Assembly (NCBI GenBank): GCA_963791615.1
Contig: CAWBTE010000006.1
Coordinates: forward strand, 1,240,001-1,304,000
Direction of reading: 5' to 3'
Length of the DNA: 64,000 nt
Source: CAILZL01 sp963791615
GTDB taxonomy: Bacteria > Pseudomonadota > Gammaproteobacteria > Steroidobacterales > Steroidobacteraceae
Below are positions 56,678 through 64,000 of this stretch, in pieces. How positions within the stretch are numbered: position 1 is the stretch's first letter; the number at the start of each line of letters is the position of its first letter. The notes beneath the pieces were generated by a model. That model made no database searches. It was not told the origin of the DNA and saw only the letters and a program-made list of their open reading frames with translations. The position numbers and the translations under genes are program-made.

Positions 56678-57000
56678 CGGGCTTATGCAAAATTCCTCTT
56701 GAAGGTCAGTGACTTAGCTGCGAAATGTCGCCCACCAACCAGCTCCCGTAAATACACATTCCACCGGAATCAGTGACTTAAGGAGCATTCATCAGGTGCG
56801 ACTAACGAGCAAAATCGGCCGCCCGGAGCGCACAGCCAGCGCAGCACAACCCGCATTCGCCGCCTCCGTGCGCAAAATCGGGGTCAATACCACGGAAACA
56901 CCGTAAATTTCAGGCTCAAAGCCATCTCGCAAGGCATCCGGTATGCTTGCCCGCCTTAATAACCCCCCAGCCACCCCGCCCAGCGCCTGCCGGACCTGTC

Positions 57001-57720
57001 ATGGAATTCACCCTGAATCTCGCCCTGATCCGCCGCATTGCCCGGGAGGAAACCACTCTGGCGGGCGAGGAAATCGCCACTTCGGGCCCCCTGGCTGCTT
57101 ACCGGAACTCGCTGCAACGTCAGGATCAGCGCCTGCAACAGGCCGCCGACGCGCCCACCCTGGCCTGCAAGGCCGGCTGTAGCTGGTGCTGTCACTTTTC
57201 GGTGGACGCCCGACCGGTGGAGATCTTCAACATCGTTGAGTTCATGGAGCGGGAGTTTTCAGCTGCGGAACAGCAGCGCCTGCACACACTGTTTCTAAAC
57301 AACAGCGCACAGCTGCGGCATCTGGATGAAGAGCAACGCATGCTGCAGAACCTGCCCTGCCCATTTCTTGCGGAAGGACGTTGCAACATTTATGCAGCGC
57401 GGCCACAAACCTGTCGCAACTACCACGCCACCGATGCCACCGGCTGCCAGCAGTCGTACGAACATCCCGACGATATGGATATCGCGCCAGACTATGCACC
57501 GCTGGTGTACCAATCAGGCGCCACTCATGTAGACGCTTTTTCAAAAGCCATGCAGGACGCAGGCTATGACATCGCTGCTTATGAACTGAACAGCGCCTTG
57601 TGCGAAGTTATCCGGGAACCCCTGGCATCACGACAACGCTTTGACACAAGACTCCCGGCCTTCGTTGGCTTGGACAGCACTGACGTGCCGATGGAATTCA
57701 TGGATACTGATGACGAATAA
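57001..57720 (+). CDS. YkgJ-family cysteine cluster protein
   Basis: 239-residue protein with a probable metal or Fe-S site. The cluster is CKAGCSWCC near residue 56, then a Cys in LPCPFL and C-x-IY (RCNIYAARPQTCRNY) near 120-140, the pattern of the YkgJ/UPF0153 family. I chose the ATG at 57001. Family function is not established; zinc or iron-sulfur binding is predicted. The C-terminal third is acidic and unique. Upstream of xthA with a 45-base gap, possibly co-transcribed. Confidence 0.85.
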   Translation: MEFTLNLALIRRIAREETTLAGEEIATSGPLAAYRNSLQRQDQRLQQAADAPTLACKAGCSWCCHFSVDARPVEIFNIVEFMEREFSAAEQQRLHTLFLNNSAQLRHLDEEQRMLQNLPCPFLAEGRCNIYAARPQTCRNYHATDATGCQQSYEHPDDMDIAPDYAPLVYQSGATHVDAFSKAMQDAGYDIAAYELNSALCEVIREPLASRQRFDTRLPAFVGLDSTDVPMEFMDTDDE

Positions 57721-57765
57721 TCTGCATCAACGCAGCTGAAGAATTTCCAGCAACCGAGTCAAGCA

Positions 57766-58560
57766 ATGAAAATCTACTCCTGGAACGTCAACGGCATTCG
57801 CGCCGTATTGAAGAAAGACAATTTCTATCCGTTCCTTAAACAACATCAGCCCGACATTCTCTGCCTGCAGGAAACCAAGGCCGAACGTGATCAGGTGGAA
57901 GTGGATCTGCCTGACTACGAGGAATACTGGCATTCAGCGCAAAAGAAGGGTTATTCCGGCACCGCGATTTTCAGCAAGCAGAAACCGCTGGCCGTAGTGA
58001 ATGGCTTTCCGGACAGCATCAACAACAAGTACGGCTTCAGGGACAGCTTCGGCGACACCACGGAAGAAGGTCGCGTCATGGCCGCCGAGTTCGACAAGTT
58101 TTATGTGGTCACCGTGTACACGCCGAATGCCAAGGATGATCTCGGCCGATTGGCCATGCGTCATGAGCATTGGGATCCGGCCTTCCTTGAATACTGCAAG
58201 CTGCTGGAAAAGAAGAAACCGGTGGTGTTCTGCGGCGACCTGAATGTGGCGCACACCGAACTGGATCTGGCCAACCCCAAACCCAATGTCGGCAAGAAGG
58301 GCTTCACTGACGAAGAACGCAAAGGCTTCCAGAATTTTGTTGATGCCGGATTCGTCGATACCTTCCGCATCTTCACGCAAGGTAACGGGCACTACTCGTG
58401 GTGGAGCAACTTTGCCAAGTCACGCGAACGGAATGTGGGATGGAGAATTGACTACGTGCTGGTATCGCCACAACTCAAAGCAGTCGTGAAAGAAGCGAAG
58501 ATTCATGCGGATGTGATGGGCAGTGATCATTGCCCGGTGAGCATCACGCTGGATGTGTAG
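57766..58560 (+). CDS. xthA: Exodeoxyribonuclease III
   Basis: 264-residue AP endonuclease and 3'-5' exonuclease of base excision repair. Catalytic residues are visible: N in SWNVNGIRAV, E in LQETKAE, D and N in GDLNVAHTELDL, and D and H in GSDHCPVSI at the C-terminus. Length is normal. Followed by a long inverted repeat and then by rnpB on the other strand. Confidence 0.96.
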   Translation: MKIYSWNVNGIRAVLKKDNFYPFLKQHQPDILCLQETKAERDQVEVDLPDYEEYWHSAQKKGYSGTAIFSKQKPLAVVNGFPDSINNKYGFRDSFGDTTEEGRVMAAEFDKFYVVTVYTPNAKDDLGRLAMRHEHWDPAFLEYCKLLEKKKPVVFCGDLNVAHTELDLANPKPNVGKKGFTDEERKGFQNFVDAGFVDTFRIFTQGNGHYSWWSNFAKSRERNVGWRIDYVLVSPQLKAVVKEAKIHADVMGSDHCPVSITLDV

Positions 58561-58566
58561 CGAGAT

Positions 58567-58628
58567 CCTGTAGGTCAGGCTTCAGCCTGACATTCCGGCA
58601 TGAGTCAGGCTGAAGCCTGACCTACAGG
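58567..58628. repeat. Long inverted repeat (REP-like) between xthA and rnpB
   Basis: Perfect 25-base arms at 58567-58591 and 58604-58628 around a 12-base loop; each arm itself is near-palindromic (TCAGGCTTCAGCCTGA). No T run. It resembles a dispersed REP-type element (GTAGGTCAGGCTTCAGCCTG at its start) of a different family from the two REP-like doublets; it may also fold in the xthA and rnpB transcripts. Confidence 0.8.
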
Positions 58629-58646
58629 AGAATGAAGAAGAAAAAA

Positions 58647-59030
<384 letters not shown>

Positions 59031-59070
59031 GGCGCGCATGGTGCAGAGCTGGTCGACAACAAGCAAGCAG

Positions 59071-59918
59071 TTAATCTCTGGCGGGCTTGCGCTGTACCGC
59101 CATTTCATACAGTTCGGCACGATTGGCGCCCGTAATACGCGCCGTGACCCGGGCAGCCTGCGAGGCGGGCAACTCATCCAGCAACGCCGCAAGCAATTGC
59201 CCGGCTTCAATACTGGAGGTTTTACTTTCCACAATCGGTGCGCCTTCGACCACAAACACCAATTCACCACGCGACAGGTCGGGGTCGTCTTTGGCGCGTT
59301 GCGCCAGCTCGCCCAGCGTCCCGTAGTAACTGGTCTCGTGCAATTTGGTCAGCTCGCGACATACCGCAATCTGTCGTGTCGCACCCAGCACGGTGGCCAT
59401 GTCTTCGAGCGCTTCCACAACACGATGTGGCGCTTCATAGAACACCAGCGTGCGTGACTCGCTCAGTAATTCACGCAGGCGTTCACGGCGTTTGCTGGAT
59501 TTGGCGGCCAGAAAGCCTTCGAACACGAAACGATCCGTTGGCAAGCCCGCGACCGAAAGGCGGCAATGGCTGCACAGGCGCCGGGAATGGGCACCACACG
59601 AATCCCGTGCCGGGTCAGTTCGCGCACCAGGGTGTAGCCGGGATCGCTGATCAGTGGTGTGCCGGCGTCAGAGATCAGCGCGACATCCATGCCCGACTGC
59701 AAACGCTGCAACAACTCCGCGCTGCGATGCACTTCATTGTGCTCATGCAGCGACAACATGGGCGTGGCGCAACCGATCAACTGCAACAGCTTGCCGCTGT
59801 GCCGGGTATCTTCCGCTGCTATCAGTTGTACGTTGGCCAGCACCTTACGCGCCCGTGCAGTAAGGTCATCCAGATTGCCAATCGGTGTGGCCACCACATA
59901 TAAAGTACCGCAGGACAT
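59071..59918 (-). pseudogene. rsmI: RsmI, 16S rRNA 2'-O-C1402 methyltransferase, frameshifted
   Basis: Tetrapyrrole-methylase-fold enzyme adding the ribose methyl of C1402 (RsmH adds the base methyl). N-terminal frame from the ATG at 59918 (LYVVATPIGNLDDLTARA, AAEDTRHSGKLL, ALISDAGTPLISDPGY, VVPIPGACAAIAA) and C-terminal frame 59071-59544 (PTDRFVFEGFLAAKSSKR, FYEAPHRVVEAL). They join as ALSVAGLPTDRFVFEGF when one base is added to the GG at 59559-59560. Error or real inactivation cannot be separated; other indels in this window favour error. Confidence 0.88.
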
Positions 59919-59961
59919 AAGGCGCGCCGGGCAAAGCTCCGTATAATGAGTCGGGAAACAG

Positions 59962-59992
59962 GCATCGCAAACCAATCATCAACTTGCGATGC
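59962..59992. promoter_or_regulatory. Inverted repeat between rsmI and the LpoA-like gene
   Basis: GCATCGCAA and TTGCGATGC with a 13-base spacer, in the shared upstream region of two divergent genes. TATAAT at 59942-59947 nearby could be part of a promoter. An operator or leader hairpin is possible; no T run. Confidence 0.4.
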
Positions 59993-60018
59993 TTCATGCT
60001 GCGGGGGAATCTGGCGAC

Positions 60019-61911
60019 ATGCAAGTGCAGAACATTTTCAAACTGCCTCGAACGACGCTGATGGCGCTGGGTTGTCTGCTGACTCTGTTCACAGCACTCG
60101 ATGCACCCGCCACCACCAGCACCACCACACTGACACAGGCCAATCAGGCGCGAATGAGCGCCGAAGCGGAACAGTTGTCTGCGCAGGGCAGACATGCCGA
60201 TGCAGCAATACGTTTTGAAACCCTGGCCAGTCAGGCCAGCGCCGGGCAACGTGATCACTGGTTACTCAAGGCGGCACGCAGCGCGCAACTGGCGAGCAAT
60301 GACAGCAAGGCACAAAGCCTGCTTGATAGTGTCAGCAAAACATTGAGTGCGGATGACCATGCCTTGCGGGCACTGGTGGGCGCATCACTGGCGCTTCACA
60401 CCAGACAATACGAACGCGCCATCACCTTGCTGGATGCAGTGTCACTGCCCATGCCGGCTGGATACGCCAACGATCTGCTGGCAGTACGCATGGAGGCGCA
60501 GTTTGCAGCGGGACGCACCGTGCTGGCGGTCAATACCGCCCTTGATCGCGAACGCCTGTTGAAGAGCAGCAGCGACATTGCTGCGAACCGGCAACTGCTG
60601 TGGAATGGCCTGAAGCAGGCCGCTGCCGCCGGGCGCGACCTGACCGTGCCCTCGGGTGCATCGCGCATCACGGCCGGCTGGCTGGATCTGGCGAAGTTGA
60701 TCAACACCAGCCAGCGCGACCCGTTCGGTTACAGCCGCGCGCTGAATGACTGGCGCACGCGTTATCCGGATCACCCCGGCCGTGACTTGTTCACCAGCTC
60801 ATCCAGCACCGCCGCCAGTCCCGCTCTCAGCAGCAACGGCGTGCAACGAATCGCCTTGCTGCTGCCACTCACCGGCCGGCAACAGGCAGCAGGCACTGCG
60901 ATTCGCGATGGCTTCATGGCGGCCGCGCTGCAACAAGGCGGCTTGCGCACCAGCATTACCGTATTCGATACCAACGAAAAAGGCGCGCTGGATGCGTATC
61001 AACGCGCCACGCAGAATGGCGCCAGCATGGTGATCGGGCCACTGCTGAAAGAAGATGTCGAAGCGGTGGCCAACAGTCAGCAGGTGGGCGTCACCACGCT
61101 GGCACTGAACACATTGAGCAACGTACAGCCACCCGCGCTGCTGTTCCAGTTCGCACTGGATCCGGCAGATGAAGCGCGACAGGTCGCACAGCGTGCCCGC
61201 GATGAAGGCCATAGCCGCGCCATTGTGCTGGCGCCGGACAACGAATGGGGGCAGCGCGTACAACGCGCTTTCGTCGAAGAAATGCAGGCACAGGGAGGCG
61301 TCATCGTTGCGTCCCACAGTTACAACCCCGGCAGCAACGATTACGTCGGCATGACCAGGCAGCTGTTTGCCACGCGCAAATCAGTCACGACACAGGCGCT
61401 GGACAATGCCCTGGGCAACAAACGCGAAACCCGCGAAACTCTGGAAAGCCGCGACGACTACGATTTTGTGTTCATGGCCGCACAGGCGGCGCAGGCGCGA
61501 CAACTACGACCGGCCATCAAGTTTGCAGTCACCGACAACTCGATTCCCATCTACGGCATCTCGGACAGCTTCGACCCCGGCAGCAGCAACACCGACCTGG
61601 ATGATCTGCGTTTTGCCGACATGCCCTGGGTGATCAACCGTGACAACGAGATGTCGGGTCTGTATGAACAGATGAATCGCACCTGGGCCAGTGGCCTGCG
61701 TATGCGCAGCCGTCTGTATGCCTTTGGTGTGGATGCCTTCAAACTCAGCAACTGGCTGAATACACCGCAGCCGCAACTGGCTTCGCCACTACGCGGCGCC
61801 ACCGGATTGCTGGCGCTGGATCAAGCCGGCAAGGTACATCGACAACTGGATTGGGCACAGGTCATCGAAGGCAAATCGCAAGCACTGCCAAACCTGGGCG
61901 GCCTCAGGTAA
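60019..61911 (+). CDS. LpoA/LppC-like penicillin-binding protein activator
   Basis: 630-residue envelope protein. LpoA of Escherichia coli is an outer-membrane lipoprotein that stimulates PBP1a. Layout fits: N-terminal signal (LPRTTLMALGCLLTLFTALD), a TPR-like helical half (about 40-260) and a periplasmic-binding-protein-like half (about 280-620; RIALLLPLTGRQQAAGTAIRDG, VIGPLLKEDVEAVANSQQVG, DYDFVFMAAQAAQARQLRP). The Cys in the signal is followed by more hydrophobic residues and is not a canonical lipobox, so lipidation is doubtful. I chose the ATG at 60019 with GGGGAA upstream. It precedes yraN, as in many relatives. Confidence 0.85.
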   Translation: MQVQNIFKLPRTTLMALGCLLTLFTALDAPATTSTTTLTQANQARMSAEAEQLSAQGRHADAAIRFETLASQASAGQRDHWLLKAARSAQLASNDSKAQSLLDSVSKTLSADDHALRALVGASLALHTRQYERAITLLDAVSLPMPAGYANDLLAVRMEAQFAAGRTVLAVNTALDRERLLKSSSDIAANRQLLWNGLKQAAAAGRDLTVPSGASRITAGWLDLAKLINTSQRDPFGYSRALNDWRTRYPDHPGRDLFTSSSSTAASPALSSNGVQRIALLLPLTGRQQAAGTAIRDGFMAAALQQGGLRTSITVFDTNEKGALDAYQRATQNGASMVIGPLLKEDVEAVANSQQVGVTTLALNTLSNVQPPALLFQFALDPADEARQVAQRARDEGHSRAIVLAPDNEWGQRVQRAFVEEMQAQGGVIVASHSYNPGSNDYVGMTRQLFATRKSVTTQALDNALGNKRETRETLESRDDYDFVFMAAQAAQARQLRPAIKFAVTDNSIPIYGISDSFDPGSSNTDLDDLRFADMPWVINRDNEMSGLYEQMNRTWASGLRMRSRLYAFGVDAFKLSNWLNTPQPQLASPLRGATGLLALDQAGKVHRQLDWAQVIEGKSQALPNLGGLR

Positions 61912-61924
61912 TTACAGAACTCAC

Positions 61925-62293
61925 ATGGACAAACAATACCGCAAGGAAGCCGGTGATCAGGCCGAAGCTGCCGCGCTCAACCATCTGCAAAGCGCTGGCC
62001 TGAAACTGATTGAACGAAATTTTCGCTGCCACGGTGGCGAACTGGATCTGGTGATGCTGGATCAGCAAACGCTGGTGTTCGTGGAAGTGCGTTATCGTGC
62101 GGATCGGCGTTTCGGCGGCGCTGCGGCCTCAGTGGGAAGGACCAAGCAACAACGTCTGATGATTGCCGCGCAACGCTTCCTGCAAACCCATCCTCAGTAT
62201 CAAAGACATCGAGCAAGGTTTGATGTGGTCAGTTTGGAGCTGGATAACGGTGCAACGACATTGCAGTGGCTGAAAGATGCGTTTCGGGCATGA
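61925..62293 (+). CDS. yraN: YraN (UPF0102) nuclease-fold protein
   Basis: 122-residue protein with a restriction-endonuclease-like fold; activity is not established. Family blocks: GDQAEAAALNHLQSAGLKLIERN near the start (as AEAAALNHLQSAGL), GGELDLVMLD with the acidic ligand, LVFVEVRYR and the C-terminal RFDVVSLEL. Usually encoded after lpoA-type and rsmI genes, as here. Complete. Confidence 0.94.
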   Translation: MDKQYRKEAGDQAEAAALNHLQSAGLKLIERNFRCHGGELDLVMLDQQTLVFVEVRYRADRRFGGAAASVGRTKQQRLMIAAQRFLQTHPQYQRHRARFDVVSLELDNGATTLQWLKDAFRA

Positions 62294-62402
62294 AAGCAGC
62301 GGATAGAGAACAGGAAGGTTTTCTGCCTAAACCAGCCTAGCAACGCATGGCGGGCGGTAACACGGCCCTACTCCACCGCTCTGAGCCCATGAGCGCGCGC
62401 CC

Positions 62403-63290
62403 CTACGAGCCGCAGCCGTGCAGCAACCGCTCGATATTGCCGTGCGCGACTGCGTCCTGGATTTTTCGCGGCAGTGGGGCAAGCGCTTTGCGTGCGGTGC
62501 TGACTAAATCCTCCGTCATCGTGTAACGCAGACCGAAGGAATTGATGTCCATGGCGAACAGGAACCGGTCGGGATGGCGCTCGATCAGTGCACGCCATTC
62601 AGGCTGGAGCGTGTCGTCTGCACGCAGGATCGACAGGTCGCGCCCGTTGTTCCGCCACGGCAGGGATCCCGGTGAATCGAGGCGGATGGACACATCGGTG
62701 TATAGATTGGGATGGGCGTCGAGCAGGCGGCCGATGAGATCGGGCCCGGCGGTCCAGCCAAGATGCGCGAGCACCAAGTGCATTTTCGGGTAAGCCGAAA
62801 GGGCCGCCTCAACCGCCGCGACGTTCTCCGGCTTGGCGAGATCAACATGAAGATTTACCGGCGCGCCGCTGGCTGCGGCGGCCGCGTAAATCGCACGAAC
62901 TGACTCGCTGTTGGTGCTGAAGTCTCCGCCGCTCATCTCGCCGTAGCTGCAAATGGCGCGGTCGGCGTAGAGCTTGGTCATCAGCGAGCCGGTATTTTCA
63001 TCCAGACGCACGCTCTTCGGGGTGGGGCGATTAAGACTGAGCGAGGGAATCACGAAGCCCGGATGTTTCCTGGCCATATCCGCGATCACCTCTGGCTCGT
63101 TATGCATCAGTACGACACGGGAGATACCGGCCTTCTTGAGCAGTGCGATTTCTTCATCGGGCGTGAGATTTTCGACCATCAAATGCGTGTGCGCATCGAC
63201 GAAGGTGAGCGGCGTCTCCGCGGCGGCGGCCAAGGCGCGCACAGAAGCGGCACACGCGACCGCTGCAATGGTGAGAAATAGTTTGCGCAT
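62403..63290 (-). CDS. Exported amidohydrolase-family (TIM-barrel) protein
   Basis: 295 residues with a signal peptide (MRKLFLTIAAVACAASVRAL). Amidohydrolase-2-like metal site: HxH in DAHTHL near 33, H in VNLHVD near 147, H in VLAHLGW near 175 and D in FAMDINSF near 245. The protein is thus expected to be a periplasmic metal-dependent hydrolase or lyase; the substrate is unknown. It is divergent from the Tat-exported protein at 63649. Uses more GC-ending codons than the pilus cassette. Confidence 0.8.
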   Translation of the reverse strand: MRKLFLTIAAVACAASVRALAAAAETPLTFVDAHTHLMVENLTPDEEIALLKKAGISRVVLMHNEPEVIADMARKHPGFVIPSLSLNRPTPKSVRLDENTGSLMTKLYADRAICSYGEMSGGDFSTNSESVRAIYAAAAASGAPVNLHVDLAKPENVAAVEAALSAYPKMHLVLAHLGWTAGPDLIGRLLDAHPNLYTDVSIRLDSPGSLPWRNNGRDLSILRADDTLQPEWRALIERHPDRFLFAMDINSFGLRYTMTEDLVSTARKALAPLPRKIQDAVAHGNIERLLHGCGS

Positions 63291-63648
63291 CTGAATCGCC
63301 CCGATGTTGATAAGTATGCCGGCCGGGATTGTCGCCGACTTTATTCGTGTTCGCCTGGTTATTGATGTCGAACTTGCCTTGATGGGTATCCCACGTTGTC
63401 ATCAGTTAAAGTTGAAGCCCCAGGTCTGGCCTTCATCTCGCAGTGCGCTTATCCTTTCGGTGAATGGTGCCGTGTCGATCCGCAGGAGTGCCTGATCGGT
63501 GCCGCCCATCAGCCAGCTGCCGTCAATAGACAAATAGATTGCCTCCGGTGATTGAATCCGATAAAGAAATTTGCATGTTGATTTCGATGGCCGCATTGGC
63601 AGATGAGTTCGAGTGTTCTGATCTCACAATCCGACTCGGAGGCACAAC
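63291..63648. other. Intergenic region with a possible gene remnant
   Basis: 358 bases between two divergent genes. A minus-strand frame (63402-63596, at most about 80 codons after an upstream stop) has coding-like codon use and reads like a protein C-terminus (IYLSIDGSWLMGGTD, DEGQTWGFNFN), but I do not recognise it. It may be the tail of a lost gene. Nothing else is seen apart from GGAGG before the 63649 start. Confidence 0.4.
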
Positions 63649-64000
63649 ATGTATTCCATCGATCGCCGTTCGTTCGTCGTCGGTGCAAGCGCGCTCATGG
63701 GCACAGCTACTCCAGCTGGCGCGGCTATCGCGCAGGTGCTCGAACCCACGCTCAAGCTGACGGCCAGTCAGGCCGCGCGTCTGGCCATGACCACGGCGTG
63801 CTTCCGGCACAATTTCACGCCACCCAATTCCAATATGGGGAGCGAACCGGCGGCGAGCGGGCTGAAGCTCGACATGCTGACGACGCCGAAATTTCTCAAG
63901 GACACATTCGGTATCACGAACATGGAGGTCTGGTGCCCCATGGTGCCGGACACCTCGCTCGACTATGCGCGCAAGATGCGCGCAGCGGCTGAAGCGGTGG
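63649..64000 (+). CDS. Tat-exported protein, probable sugar isomerase-type TIM barrel (partial)
   Basis: The first 117 residues are in the window. GGAGG precedes the ATG. The start carries a twin-arginine signal (DRRSFVVGASALMG) with a hydrophobic stretch. Later text (FGITNMEVWCPMVPDTSLDY, ARKMRAAAEAV) resembles the early strands of xylose-isomerase-like TIM-barrel proteins with sugar phosphate isomerase annotation. The assignment is tentative because the metal-binding residues lie beyond the edge. Divergent from the amidohydrolase gene. Confidence 0.6.
   Translation, partial: MYSIDRRSFVVGASALMGTATPAGAAIAQVLEPTLKLTASQAARLAMTTACFRHNFTPPNSNMGSEPAASGLKLDMLTTPKFLKDTFGITNMEVWCPMVPDTSLDYARKMRAAAEAV

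Larger units (their letters stand above)
56533..57000. other. Intergenic region between mraZ and the YkgJ-type gene
   Basis: 468 bases without a convincing gene. It holds the dcw promoter and MraZ-type repeats near the left end. TCAGTGACTTA occurs twice (56706-56716 and 56770-56780), meaning unknown. A 60-codon minus-strand frame at 56792-56974 has no recognised feature and is not called. Confidence 0.6.

Noticed and set aside
56792..56974. 60-codon minus-strand frame upstream of the YkgJ-type gene
   Set aside because: No family, no clear ribosome site, and it overlaps the upstream region of a real gene on the other strand; probably chance.

Overview
This window looks like the chromosome of a gammaproteobacterium with roughly 55-60% GC. 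It has a complete mra/dcw division and cell-wall cluster in the classical gammaproteobacterial order, a gshB-tonB-pilG block as in Pseudomonas, and the order sucD-sucC-pilS-pilR-pilA-pilB-pilC-pilD-coaE, which recalls Xanthomonadales and Nevskiales. That placement is inferred from gene order and motifs; no database was searched. No rRNA, tRNA, CRISPR array, prophage or insertion sequence was recognised.

Layout: 0-2 kb holds pilG-pilH-pilI-pilJ (minus strand; pilJ runs off the left edge), the chemosensory system of twitching motility. 2.2-5.1 kb holds gshB, an apbE-like lipoprotein gene and a tonB-like gene. 5.2-6.7 kb is a frameshifted GloVer-repeat surface protein. 6.9-15.2 kb is mixed: a dihaem cytochrome c, a small unknown ORF, a secreted EF-hand protein, a NamZ-like muramidase/DOMON-like/SPFH/NfeD run, an MFS transporter and an outer-membrane barrel. 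15.4-19.5 kb holds nadE and sucCD; SucD carries a long lysine-rich tail. 19.7-31.6 kb is the type IV pilus locus: pilSR, pilA behind a sigma-54 promoter, an AT-richer cassette of a small membrane protein, a membrane AlkP-superfamily enzyme and an acyltransferase, then pilB, pilC, pilD and coaE. 31.6-37.5 kb holds zapD, yacG, mutT, secA, an M23 peptidase gene behind a cyclic-di-GMP-I riboswitch, and dciA. 37.5-56.5 kb is lpxC plus the dcw cluster read leftwards from mraZ. 57-62.3 kb holds a YkgJ-type protein, xthA, rnpB, rsmI, an LpoA-like gene and yraN. 62.4-64 kb is a divergent pair, an amidohydrolase and a Tat-exported protein cut by the right edge.

The genes centre on envelope growth, division and type IV pili. 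The least ordinary items are the c-di-GMP riboswitch in front of the peptidase next to secA, the possible pilin- or envelope-modifying cassette between pilA and pilB, a PilJ with almost no periplasmic domain, and the basic tail on SucD. Five genes (the GloVer gene, murB, murD, murF, rsmI) carry single-base frameshifts, several in or beside short homopolymer runs. Because the mur genes are normally indispensable, these look more like uncorrected sequencing errors than real decay.
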